Shown here one piece after another: positions 7,122 through 13,210 of a stretch of 18,408 nt of DNA. This DNA comes from VGDP01 sp964530335 (GTDB lineage Bacteria > Pseudomonadota > Alphaproteobacteria > SP197). How positions within the stretch are numbered: the first letter of the stretch is position 1; every line of letters starts with the position of its first letter. The notes below the pieces were generated by a model. The model worked only from the letters and a program-made list of their open reading frames with translations, ran no database searches and was not told the DNA's origin. Position numbers and translations under genes: made by a program. The stretch lies in contig CAZGYG010000061.1 in NCBI GenBank assembly GCA_964530335.1, positions 1 through 18,408 on the forward strand. The letters are read 5' to 3'.

Positions 7122-7693
7122 GCGCGCTGGTGCTGGTGACCGCGGCCGGCGTCCGCCCGGTCGGCCTGGCCGAGGCCAAGCTGCACCTGAAGCTCGACAC
7201 GACCGACGAGGACGTGCTGGTCGATGCCCTGATCGACGCGGCGACCGAGGCGTGCCGGCGCTACACCGGGCGCGAGCTGGTCAACCAGACTTGGCGGCTG
7301 CTGCTCGACGCCGCCCTGCCCGGCGCCATCGAGCTGCCGCGCCCGCCGCTGGTCGCTGTCAGCCACGTCAAGAGCTACGACGACGCCGACACACCGACGA
7401 CCTTCGCCGCCGCGAACTATTACGTCGACACGGCCTCGGTGCCCGGCCGGGTCGTGCCGAGGATCGGCGCCAACTGGCCGACGATCGGGCGCGCGGCCAA
7501 CGGGTTCGAGGTCGAGTTCATCGCCGGCTACGGCACCCAGGCGAGCGTTCCCGCGCCGCTGCGCCAGGGCATCCTGGTGCTGGTTGCCTACGGCTACGAG
7601 GGGCGCGAGGCCCTGGCGGAAGACCCGCCGACGCTTCCGGCCGCGGTGCGCGCGTTGTGGCAGCCGTTCCGCGTGGCACGGCTCGCGCGATGA
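7118..7693 (+). CDS. Head-tail connector protein (phiE125 gp8 / YqbG type)
   Basis: A 191-residue protein that would form the adaptor ring below the portal. It begins with the pattern diagnostic of the gp6/gp8-like connectors: PVGLAEAKLHLKLDTTDEDVL followed by LIDAATEACRRYTGRELV, two helices that pack on the portal. A beta-rich middle region follows (IELPRPPLVAVSHVKSYDD), then YYVDTASVPGRV and FEVEFIAGYG, and a C-terminal helix pair (LRQGILVLVAYGYEGREAL). The TIGR02215 family (phiE125 gp8) has the same order and length. ATGA overlaps at both ends couple it to the small gene before and the adaptor after. Confidence 0.9.
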   Translation: MSALVLVTAAGVRPVGLAEAKLHLKLDTTDEDVLVDALIDAATEACRRYTGRELVNQTWRLLLDAALPGAIELPRPPLVAVSHVKSYDDADTPTTFAAANYYVDTASVPGRVVPRIGANWPTIGRAANGFEVEFIAGYGTQASVPAPLRQGILVLVAYGYEGREALAEDPPTLPAAVRALWQPFRVARLAR

Positions 7694-8022
7694 GCGGAAC
7701 ACGGATCGGGCGCGCCCGAACCCGCGCCACGCTCGAACGCGAGACGCCGGTCGCCGATGGCGGCGGCGGCTACGCCCCGGGCTGGACAGCCATCGCGACG
7801 ATCTGGATCGCGATCGAACCGCTCGCGGGACACGAATTGGCGATGGCGGGCGGGCAGGGCGGCGCGACCCTGCACCGGGTGCGCATCCGCCGGCGGAGCG
7901 GCGTGACGACGGCCATGAGGCTGGTCGGCGGCGGCCGCGTGCTCAACATCCGCGCCGTGCTCGACCGCGAACCAGCGAGCCCGTGGCTCGAGCTGGTGTG
8001 CGAGGAGGGCGTGGCGACGTGA
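7690..8022 (+). CDS. Head-tail adaptor protein (SPP1 gp16 / PF05521 type)
   Basis: A 110-residue protein starting in an ATGA overlap with the connector gene. The sequence follows the compact all-beta head closure family: an N-terminal RARTRATLERETPVADGGGGYAPGW segment (split here by the usual glycine turn), WIAIEPLAGHELAMA, a strand HRVRIRRRSGVTTAMRL, then GRVLNIRAVLDREP and a final strand WLELVCEEG. Members close the portal channel and accept the tail. The position between connector and DUF3168 protein is standard. Length is normal. The stop overlaps the GTG of the next gene (GTGA). Confidence 0.9.
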   Translation: MSGTRIGRARTRATLERETPVADGGGGYAPGWTAIATIWIAIEPLAGHELAMAGGQGGATLHRVRIRRRSGVTTAMRLVGGGRVLNIRAVLDREPASPWLELVCEEGVAT

Positions 8023-8417
8023 GCGCGTCGTGGGCGGTGCAGAAGGCGGTGCTGGTGGCGCTGCAAGGCGACGCGACGCTGATGGCCATGATCGGCGGCG
8101 TCCACGACCACGTGCCCCAGGACGCGGCGTTCCCCTACGTGACGCTCGGCGAGGACGACGTGGCGCCGTTCGGGTCCAAGACGTTCCAGGGAACCGAGCA
8201 CGGGCTCGCGATCCACGTCTGGTCGCGCGCGCGCGGGCGCGCCGAGACCAAGGCGATCCTGGCGCGACTGCGCGCCGTGCTCGACCAGGCGGCGCTGGCG
8301 CCCGTCGGGCACGCCCTGGTTGATGTGCGCTTCACCGGCGAGGTAACGGAGCGCGAGAGCGACGGCTTGACCTACCACGGCGTCGCGCGCTTCCGCGCCG
8401 TGACGCAACCACTGTAG
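8019..8417 (+). CDS. DUF3168-family tail completion/terminator protein
   Basis: A 132-residue protein starting with GTG at 8019, overlapping the previous stop. The pattern is typical of DUF3168: an N-terminal helix (AVQKAVLVALQGDATLMAMIG), GVHDHVPQDAAFPYVTLGEDDV with the conserved aromatic-x-x-LG turn, then GLAIHVWSR, a helix (AETKAILARLRAVLDQ) and a strand pair ending GVARFRAVTQPL. The family is thought to form the ring that terminates the tail tube and joins it to the head. Because translation starts in the overlap with the adaptor gene there is no separate ribosome site. Confidence 0.9.
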   Translation: MSASWAVQKAVLVALQGDATLMAMIGGVHDHVPQDAAFPYVTLGEDDVAPFGSKTFQGTEHGLAIHVWSRARGRAETKAILARLRAVLDQAALAPVGHALVDVRFTGEVTERESDGLTYHGVARFRAVTQPL

Positions 8418-8446
8418 ACGGGCACTTTAGACGGGAGAGTTCCAAC

Positions 8447-8857
8447 ATGGCGGCACAGAAGGGCAGGCTGTTCCTGCTGAAGCAGGGCACGGCGGCGTTG
8501 GGCACGACCATCGCCGGGCTGCGCGCGACGCGGTTTCGCGTCAACCAGGACACGGTGGACGTGACCACCAAGGACGCGACCAACCAGTGGCGCGAGCTGC
8601 TGGCCGGCGCCGGAGTCCGCTCGTTCGCCGTCGAGGCCTCGGGCGTGTTCCAGGACTCCGCGGTCGAGGAGACCGTGCGCGGCTACGCCTTCGCCGGCAC
8701 GGCCAATGCCTTCGGCCTGATCTTCGAGAACGGCGACAAGATCGACGGCTCGTTCATCGTCACCGCGTTCGAGCGTTCGGGCGACCACGACGGCGAGGAG
8801 CAGTATTCGCTGACGCTGACCTCGGCCGGCGCGATCAGCTTCACGGCCGGACCGTGA
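8447..8857 (+). CDS. Major tail tube protein (TP901-1 type)
   Basis: A 136-residue tail tube subunit with its own GGGAGAG ribosome site (8431-8437), in line with a high-copy product. Family features: KGRLFLLKQGT at the N-terminus, TIAGLRATRFRVNQDTVDVT (the typical G-x-R followed by V-N-x-D-x-V-D-V-T strand), NQWRELLAGAG, FAVEASGVFQD, and a C-terminal EEQYSLTLTSAGAISF strand pair. This matches the TP901-1 major tail family (PF06199) and the GTA tail tube proteins. It is followed with a GTGA overlap by a chaperone gene, as in alphaproteobacterial GTAs. Confidence 0.92.
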   Translation: MAAQKGRLFLLKQGTAALGTTIAGLRATRFRVNQDTVDVTTKDATNQWRELLAGAGVRSFAVEASGVFQDSAVEETVRGYAFAGTANAFGLIFENGDKIDGSFIVTAFERSGDHDGEEQYSLTLTSAGAISFTAGP

Positions 8858-9210
8858 CGAACCTTCATCGCGGCGAGGTCGAGGTCGAACTGGCCGGGCG
8901 GAGCGTGAGGCTACTCGCGACCTTCGAGGCGCTGGCCAGGATCGAGGGCGAGACCGGCGCCGGCACCTTCGCGCTCGCCCGACGCCTCGAGTCCCTGCTC
9001 AAGGGCCAGGACGGCGAGGTGAAGGCCAGCGAGGTCGCGGCGATCCTGCGCGCCGGTGTGGCCGCCGCCGAGGGGCACGCGCCGACCAAGGAAGAGATCG
9101 GCGCGTTGATCGCCGAGGCCGGACTGATCCATGCCGCGAGCGCCGCGTTCGCGTTCCTCGTCCGCGCGCTCATCGGTCACAAGGACGGCGACCAGGCGCG
9201 GCCGGGATGA
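8854..9210 (+). CDS. GTA-type tail assembly chaperone
   Basis: A 118-residue protein with a GTG start inside the stop of the tail tube gene. It resembles the 'gene transfer agent family protein' chaperones (PF11836, Phage_TAC_11): HRGEVEVELAGRSVRLLATF, then EALARIEGETGAGTFALARR, an acidic/helical middle (VKASEVAAILRAGVAAAEG) and KEEIGALIAEAGL. Such proteins coat the tape measure before the tube polymerises. In GTA clusters a second chaperone follows at once; here the ATGA at 9207-9210 opens a frame that stops after four codons, and the second chaperone is found only at 11365. The DNA after this stop is the start of an interruption. Confidence 0.85.
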   Translation: MTNLHRGEVEVELAGRSVRLLATFEALARIEGETGAGTFALARRLESLLKGQDGEVKASEVAAILRAGVAAAEGHAPTKEEIGALIAEAGLIHAASAAFAFLVRALIGHKDGDQARPG

Positions 9211-9260
9211 GACTTCGATAGCGTGACCCTAAGGGAAATTTTCGATCCGATGGAGCCAAG

Positions 9261-9313
9261 GGCCGTTCACCCTTCGAGACACTCGCTGCGCTCGTTCCTC
9301 AGGGCGAACGGCC
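9261..9313. repeat. Inverted repeat, possible transcription stop
   Basis: Arms GGCCGTTCACCCT (9261-9273) and AGGGCGAACGGCC (9301-9313) pair at 12 of 13 positions around a CTCGCTGCGCTCG-type core, directly followed by TTTAAAT. It could end transcription of the head operon on the + strand, but the loop is long and the T run is short. The core is the common dispersed repeat of high-GC alphaproteobacteria. Confidence 0.55.
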
Positions 9314-9328
9314 TTTAAATCAGCCGTT

Positions 9329-9367
9329 CGTGGTGAGGAGCTTGCGCAGCAAGCGTCTCGAACCACG
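9329..9367. repeat. Imperfect palindrome of host-repeat type
   Basis: Sequence beginning CGTGGTGAGGAGCTTGC pairs with the inverted copy ending CGAACCACG (9349-9367), with a few mismatches and a short loop GCA. It is the partner form of the 'cttcgagac...cctcagg' dispersed repeat found just upstream. Confidence 0.5.
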
Positions 9368-9475
9368 GCGGGCGTCGCCCACGCTGCCGATTCCAATGGA
9401 TCGAGACGTGCGCTAAGGGGCGGCTACGTGCTGGGCGCGCAACGTCCCCTCAACCGGCTCGCTTCGCTCGCCACC

Positions 9476-9527
9476 CGCGACGGCGCGTGACGAGGGGAGC
9501 AACCCTCGTCACGCATCCGCCGTCGCG
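9476..9527. repeat. Long bulged hairpin
   Basis: Left arm 9476-9496 (CGCGACGGCG then CGTGACGAGGG) pairs with right arm 9503-9527 (CCCTCGTCACG then CGCCGTCGCG); the only imperfection is a four-base bulge in the right arm. That gives about 21 paired bases around a six-base loop. No T run follows, so a simple terminator is not supported; it is probably another dispersed intergenic repeat. Confidence 0.65.
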
Positions 9528-9683
9528 CCCCGCGGGTGAAGGGGTTCGGAGCGCGCCTGCCATGACGCGGAAAAAACGCCGAATTCCGCCAGGCCCGAAC
9601 CGGATAGCCGTCGGTCTTCGCCGGGCATGACGAGACTCCTGGCTAAGGTTCGATGACCCTAAACGAACTGCAGGCCCGCGAAG

Positions 9684-10166
9684 TTACGATCCTGCGTCAT
9701 CGCGCAAGTGATCGGGAGGCGTGAGATCGGGACCGGGACGTTCGAAGGTCGCGGCGTCAAATCCGGCGCGGGGCTCCTCGAACGCGGGGACGTCGCGCCG
9801 GCAGTAGGGACAGACCTTGGCTTTCCGCAGGATCTGCTCGGCGCAGTGGGGACACGCGCGGGTCAGGGCATCGCGGCGGGGAGTCACGATCAGGAAGACG
9901 GCGAACCCGATCCCCACCCAAATCCACAACGGCAAGAACAAGGGCTTCGAGGCGAGCACCAGTGCCGCTATGACACCGACATAGCCGAACAAAAGAAGAA
10001 TCGGCGCGGCAAGAATATGCAGCGCCATGAAAGTGAGGAACGGAGCGAAGAACCACCATCTGCTCGTCCGACCTCGATAATTTCGCGCGAACAGCCACAA
10101 GGCTAGCGAAACGGCGCCGTAGAGGGCGACGTCGATGGCGAAACTGAGCACGAGCAGGACGCTCAC
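9684..10166 (-). CDS. Membrane protein with C-terminal zinc ribbon
   Basis: A 160-residue protein read against the direction of all neighbours. The start is a GTG (bases 10164-10166) with a weak TAGGTG ribosome site. Residues ~3-28, 38-62 and 64-95 are hydrophobic, giving three or four membrane spans with aromatic-rich ends. A cytosolic zinc ribbon follows, CPHC at 105-108 and CPYC at 119-122, then an acidic, proline-rich tail (FERPGPDLTPPDHL). Zinc-ribbon membrane proteins of this plan are common uncharacterised host proteins. Its lower GC, opposite strand and position inside the tail operon mark it as an inserted cargo ('moron') gene. The function is unknown; the four-cysteine site suggests metal binding and a protein or nucleic acid contact. 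Confidence 0.8.
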   Translation of the reverse strand: MSVLLVLSFAIDVALYGAVSLALWLFARNYRGRTSRWWFFAPFLTFMALHILAAPILLLFGYVGVIAALVLASKPLFLPLWIWVGIGFAVFLIVTPRRDALTRACPHCAEQILRKAKVCPYCRRDVPAFEEPRAGFDAATFERPGPDLTPPDHLRDDAGS

Positions 10167-10248
10167 GATCGCGACACCTATTCCAAGACCGGGTCGAATT
10201 CAGCCGCCGCAACAGTGACTACTATCCAACCACCGATTTCGGGGGGTC

Positions 10249-10254
10249 AAGGAG
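10249..10254 (+). promoter_or_regulatory. Shine-Dalgarno of the tape-measure gene
   Basis: AAGGAG sits 4 bases before the ATG at 10259 (AAGGAGAACC-ATG). It fixes the start of the tape-measure gene at the lower-GC end, which shows that the unusual N-terminal part is translated and is not an accidental extension. Confidence 0.7.
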
Positions 10255-10258
10255 AACC

Positions 10259-11368
10259 ATGGCGGGAACCGGAATTTCCGGCGCGGTCGACGCGTTGCTG
10301 GAAACAAGCAAATTGATCGGTGAGGTGGTCTACGGCCCCGACCTCGAAGCCGTGCTGGCGCGCGCATCCGCCCAGGCGCGGGTGCTGGATGGGGAGCTCA
10401 ACGTCGCCTATAGGGAGCACGATAGGCTAATCCGCGTCGTCAGCGACAAACTTGCGCATAACGACACCTTTCAGTGGGGATTACTCCAGCTCATCGAGGA
10501 CAGGAACGCGGCCTTGGGCGACGCCAACACCATGCTGGCTAGCCTTGCCGAACTGAGTCCAGTCGAGCGGCTCGAGTCCGCGCACAAGGATCTAGTCGAG
10601 CTTCGCGGCCTTCCAGTCTTTCAAGATCCTACGGCGCCGCTCCATGACTACGCTCTGGACCAGATGCCTGAATTGATCGCTCAGATCGCGGAGGCTCGGC
10701 TGGGGGTCCTCGAACAACCGAACACGACCGGGCCTTGGATCGAGGAGGGTCAGGCGAGCGGCGGCGGCCTCGGTGGGTCGGCCGGCGCGGACATTCTGGC
10801 CGAGCAGGAGCAACTATCGGCGGCGCTCGAGGACGTGCGCGAGGAGCGGTTCGCCGCCGAAAGCCAGCACCTGGACGCGGTCGTGGAGCTCAACCAGGCG
10901 GCGGCGGCGGACGTGGCGAGTGCCTTCCGCGGCGGTCTGTCGGAAGTGCGCCAGCAGTTCCGCACCCTCGAGTTCGACGCCCGCGCCATCCTCGGCGCCA
11001 TCGTCGGCGACCTGGCGGGCTCGCTGCTCGACAGCGCGCTGGGATCGTTCACGGGCGGCACCGGGCTGTTCGGCCTAATCGGCACCTGGTTCCAGGGCGG
11101 CTTCGCCGCCGGCGGCGCGGTCGCGGCGAACCAAGCGGCGCTGGTCGGCGAGCAGGGTCCGGAGCTGTTCGTGCCCGGCGCGCCGGGAACGATCGTGCCC
11201 AATGGAGCCTTGGGCGGCACGATCGCCGTCCACCAGACGTTCAACGTCAACGAAGGCGCGACCGAAGGCGCGGTCAGGATGTTGTATACGGTGGCGGGCG
11301 AGATCAAGCGCCAGACCATCGCCGCGGTGATCGACGGACAACGCCGCACCGCCGGCGCGCTGCTGTGA
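10259..11368 (+). CDS. Tail tape-measure protein, apparently chimeric
   Basis: A 369-residue protein. Residues ~165-369 look like the C-terminal part of a siphovirus tape measure: a glycine linker (GQASGGGLGG), a coiled-coil-like stretch (ADILAEQEQLSAALEDVREE), hydrophobic FRGGLSEVRQQFRT to LAGSLLDSALGSF, then GGFAAGGAVA from residue ~281 and the family hallmark GEQGPELFVPG at ~297-307. Residues 1-160 have a different make-up: lower GC, more varied codons, and a helical charged sequence (SKLIGEVVYGPDLEAVLARA, ELSPVERLESAHKDLVELRG) I cannot place. The composition changes near base 10740. Length would fit a short tail by the usual 1.5 Å per residue rule. The end overlaps the next gene as GTGA. 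Confidence 0.8.
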   Translation: MAGTGISGAVDALLETSKLIGEVVYGPDLEAVLARASAQARVLDGELNVAYREHDRLIRVVSDKLAHNDTFQWGLLQLIEDRNAALGDANTMLASLAELSPVERLESAHKDLVELRGLPVFQDPTAPLHDYALDQMPELIAQIAEARLGVLEQPNTTGPWIEEGQASGGGLGGSAGADILAEQEQLSAALEDVREERFAAESQHLDAVVELNQAAAADVASAFRGGLSEVRQQFRTLEFDARAILGAIVGDLAGSLLDSALGSFTGGTGLFGLIGTWFQGGFAAGGAVAANQAALVGEQGPELFVPGAPGTIVPNGALGGTIAVHQTFNVNEGATEGAVRMLYTVAGEIKRQTIAAVIDGQRRTAGALL

Positions 11369-11571
11369 GCGACGGCCTGCCGTTCCGCGCCTTGATGGCA
11401 ACGGGACTCGGCGTGCTGGGCTGGACGCCGGACGCCTTCTGGAGTGCGACACCAGATGAGTTGCGCGCCGCGCTCGAGGGCCGGTTCGGCCGCGTCACGC
11501 GCCGCGCGCCGGTGGCGCGCGCCGAATACGACGCGCTAAGGCGGCGGTTCCCCGACGCGGCGAAGGGCTAG
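11365..11571 (+). CDS. Tail assembly chaperone, TIGR02216 / rcc01693-like
   Basis: A 68-residue protein starting with GTG at 11365, inside the tape-measure stop. The sequence carries the pattern of the small GTA-type chaperone family (TIGR02216): GLGVLGWTPDAFWSATPDEL, RAALEGRFG, and a C-terminal DALRRRFPD. In RcGTA and related prophages this gene lies between the first chaperone and the tape measure, so that both chaperones precede it. Here it follows the tape measure, directly before the distal tail gene. The protein looks intact, and tight coupling to the tape measure would match their production. Confidence 0.8.
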   Translation: MSDGLPFRALMATGLGVLGWTPDAFWSATPDELRAALEGRFGRVTRRAPVARAEYDALRRRFPDAAKG

Positions 11572-11574
11572 ACC

Positions 11575-12192
11575 ATGGCGATCGCCTATCCGCTGACCAT
11601 GCCGGCAAGCCCGGGGTTCCGGGCGAGCCGGTTCCGGTTGGCGCGGCGCACGACAGTGTTCGAGTCCCAGTTCACCGGGCACGTCCAGACCCTCGAGCGG
11701 CAGGGCGCGACCTGGGCGCTGGAATACGCGCTGCCGCCCATGCTGCGCCCGAGCGCCGCGGCGTGGCTCGCGTTCCTGGTCGCCTTGCGCGGCCGGGTCG
11801 GCACATTCAAGGGCTTCGACCCGGACGCCAGGACGCCGCGCGGCGTGGCCACGGGCGCGCCGCTGGTCAAGGGCGCGGGCCAGACCGGCAACACGGTGAC
11901 GACCGACGGCTGGACGCCGAGCGTGACCGGGATACACAAGGCCGGCGATTACGTCTCGCTCGCGCTCCCCGTCCAGCGGCTCCACCAGGTGGTCGAGGAC
12001 GCGAACAGCGACGGCGCGGGCAACGCGACGCTGGCGATCGAGCCGGCGCTGCGCGAGAGCCCGAACGACAATGCCGTACTGACCACGACCAACCCATGGA
12101 CCGCGTTCCGGCTCGCCTCGGACGAGGCGGCGTGGGAAGCGGACATGCTCGGCGTGTTCGGCATCACGTTCCAGGCGATCGAGGCGCTGTAG
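11575..12192 (+). CDS. Probable distal tail protein (Dit-like)
   Basis: A 205-residue protein starting 3 bases after the chaperone stop. It matches, from memory, a group of unannotated alphaproteobacterial phage proteins with AYPLTMP at the N-terminus, VFESQFTGHVQ (residues ~24-34), ALEYALPPMLRPSAAAWLAFL and LRGRVGTFKGFDP. The middle and end carry beta-strand pattern (KAGDYVSLALPVQRLHQVVE, LAIEPALRESPND, ending FGITFQAIEAL). Its place right after the chaperone and tape measure is where the distal tail protein ring gene lies in siphoviruses and GTAs, though it is not the DUF2460 family used by GTAs. The Dit role is therefore by position and fold type, not by motif. Confidence 0.7.
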   Translation: MAIAYPLTMPASPGFRASRFRLARRTTVFESQFTGHVQTLERQGATWALEYALPPMLRPSAAAWLAFLVALRGRVGTFKGFDPDARTPRGVATGAPLVKGAGQTGNTVTTDGWTPSVTGIHKAGDYVSLALPVQRLHQVVEDANSDGAGNATLAIEPALRESPNDNAVLTTTNPWTAFRLASDEAAWEADMLGVFGITFQAIEAL

Positions 12193-12219
12193 CGCCGCAA
12201 CGACGGGAAGGGACCCGAG

Positions 12220-12849
12220 ATGAGCGTTTCCAACTATCTCGAGAACAAGCTGCTCGACAAGGTGCTGAAGGACACGGCGTTCACCTCGACGCCGGTCTAC
12301 GTGTCGCTGCACACCGCGGCGCCGGGCGAGACCGGGGCCAGCGAGGCGACCGGCGGTTCTTACGCGCGCCAACAGGTGGCGGCGGGCAACTGGAACGCGG
12401 GCTCGGGCGGGCTGGCTGACAACACCGCGGCGATCAGCTTCGCCTCGATGCCGGCCGCGACCATCGTGGGCGTCGGGCTGTGGGACGCGGCGAGCGCGGG
12501 CAACAACCTGTGGAGCGGGTGGCTCAGCACCGTCGTCAAGCCGTTCGTCGCCAACGACGTGACCACGGACTTCATCCGCTCGCCGGCCCACGGCTTCGCC
12601 AACGACGACCGGGTGGCGTTCGAGGCCGAGGACGCGGGCGTGCTGCCGACCGGGATCGACGACACGACGCTTTATTACGTCGTGAGCGCGGCGGCCGACG
12701 AGTTCAAGGTCTCGACGACCCAGGGCGGCGGCGCGGTGAACTACACCGCCCAGGGCGCCGGCAAGGTGCGCAAGGTGGTGCCCAAGACGCTGAACGCAGG
12801 CGACACGTTCCAGATCAACGCTGGCGATCTCGACGTCAGGATGTTCTAG
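12220..12849 (+). CDS. Tail-fibre-like structural protein
   Basis: A 209-residue protein with a GGGAAGGGA site before the ATG at 12220. Residues 1-80 carry the common phage pattern NYLENKLLDKVL, PVYVSLHTAAPGETGASEA, GGSYARQQVA, then strands up to IVGVGLWDAAS. Residues ~107-180 form an insert typical of tail fibre proteins: SPAHGFANDDRVAFEA, LPTGIDDTTLYYVVSAAADEF and KVSTTQGGGAVNYTAQGAG. The end (FQINAGDLDVRMF) is reproduced downstream in tandem repeats, so the 3' end of this gene has been duplicated. Such proteins sit at the tail tip or side. Gene start, length and composition look normal. Confidence 0.8.
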   Translation: MSVSNYLENKLLDKVLKDTAFTSTPVYVSLHTAAPGETGASEATGGSYARQQVAAGNWNAGSGGLADNTAAISFASMPAATIVGVGLWDAASAGNNLWSGWLSTVVKPFVANDVTTDFIRSPAHGFANDDRVAFEAEDAGVLPTGIDDTTLYYVVSAAADEFKVSTTQGGGAVNYTAQGAGKVRKVVPKTLNAGDTFQINAGDLDVRMF

Positions 12850-13200
12850 GACGGCGGCGCCGCGGCCCCTCACCCTGCCCTCTCCCGGTGGGAGAGGGTT
12901 CGCGGCGGCGCCGCGCGGCCCCCCGATTGTTCAGTGCCGCTCGCCCTCGCGGGCACGCGGCTGCCGGCGATCTCGACGTGCGGATGTTCTGAGCGGTCGG
13001 CTCGCGGCCCCTCACCCTGCCCTCTCCCGGTGGGAGAGGGTTCGCGGCGGCGCGGCGCGGCCCGCCGATTGTTCGGTGCCGCTCGCCCTCGCGGGCACGC
13101 GGCTGCCGGCGATCTCGACGTCAGGATGTTCTGAGCGGTCGGCTCGCGGCCCCTCACCCTGTCCTCTCCCGGTGGGAGAGGGTTCGCGGCGGCGCGGCAA
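12823..13200. repeat. Tandem repeat of tail-fibre gene end, period 142-143 bp
   Basis: Copy 1 starts at 12823 (GGCGATCTCGACGTCAGG), copy 2 at 12966, and a partial copy 3 at 13108 that runs to about 13200. Each copy begins with the last codons of the fibre gene (GDLDVRMF and stop), then a spacer, then a hairpin with 9-base arms CCCTCTCCC/GGGAGAGGG: 12878-12898, 13020-13040 and, with one changed base, 13162-13182. Copies 2 and 3 are nearly identical except for a few substitutions (for example TGCGG versus TCAGG at the start). The region 12850-13210 otherwise holds no gene; short frames across it are repeat-derived. The hairpins could act as transcription stops or RNA ends. Confidence 0.9.
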
Positions 13201-13210
13201 GGTATAGGTC

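Larger units (their letters stand above)
9211..9683. other. Repeat-rich non-coding interruption
   Basis: About 470 bases without a convincing gene separate the chaperone from the reverse-strand gene. They contain three inverted repeats (annotated separately) of host intergenic type. A nine-base TGACCCTAA is present near both ends (9224-9232 and 9654-9662), each time with TTCGAT just before it. Two tiny frames begin at these copies (GTG 9223 and ATG 9653) but end after about 31 and 23 codons and look fortuitous. Confidence 0.6.

Noticed and set aside
9223..9318. Tiny frame starting VTLREIFDPMEP and a similar one starting MTLNELQAREV at 9653
   Set aside because: They share their first residues only because they begin at copies of the same nine-base repeat; one runs through a host repeat and the other overlaps the zinc-ribbon gene end.
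9261..9527. tRNA or small RNA gene with attachment site
   Set aside because: The inverted repeats do not fold as a tRNA cloverleaf and no anticodon arm or CCA-type end is visible; no integrase is in the window.
11536..12873. 445-codon reverse-strand frame opposite the tail genes
   Set aside because: Antisense shadow; real genes on the + strand have ribosome sites, overlaps and family patterns.
12934..13134. Short + frames ending in GDLDVRMF inside the tandem repeat
   Set aside because: They are made by the duplicated end of the fibre gene and repeat spacer, without a ribosome site or independent coding character.
12878..13182. CRISPR array, suggested by three regularly spaced hairpins
   Set aside because: Only 2.6 units with a 142-143 bp period, the 'spacers' are themselves repeated, and the units contain the end of a coding gene.
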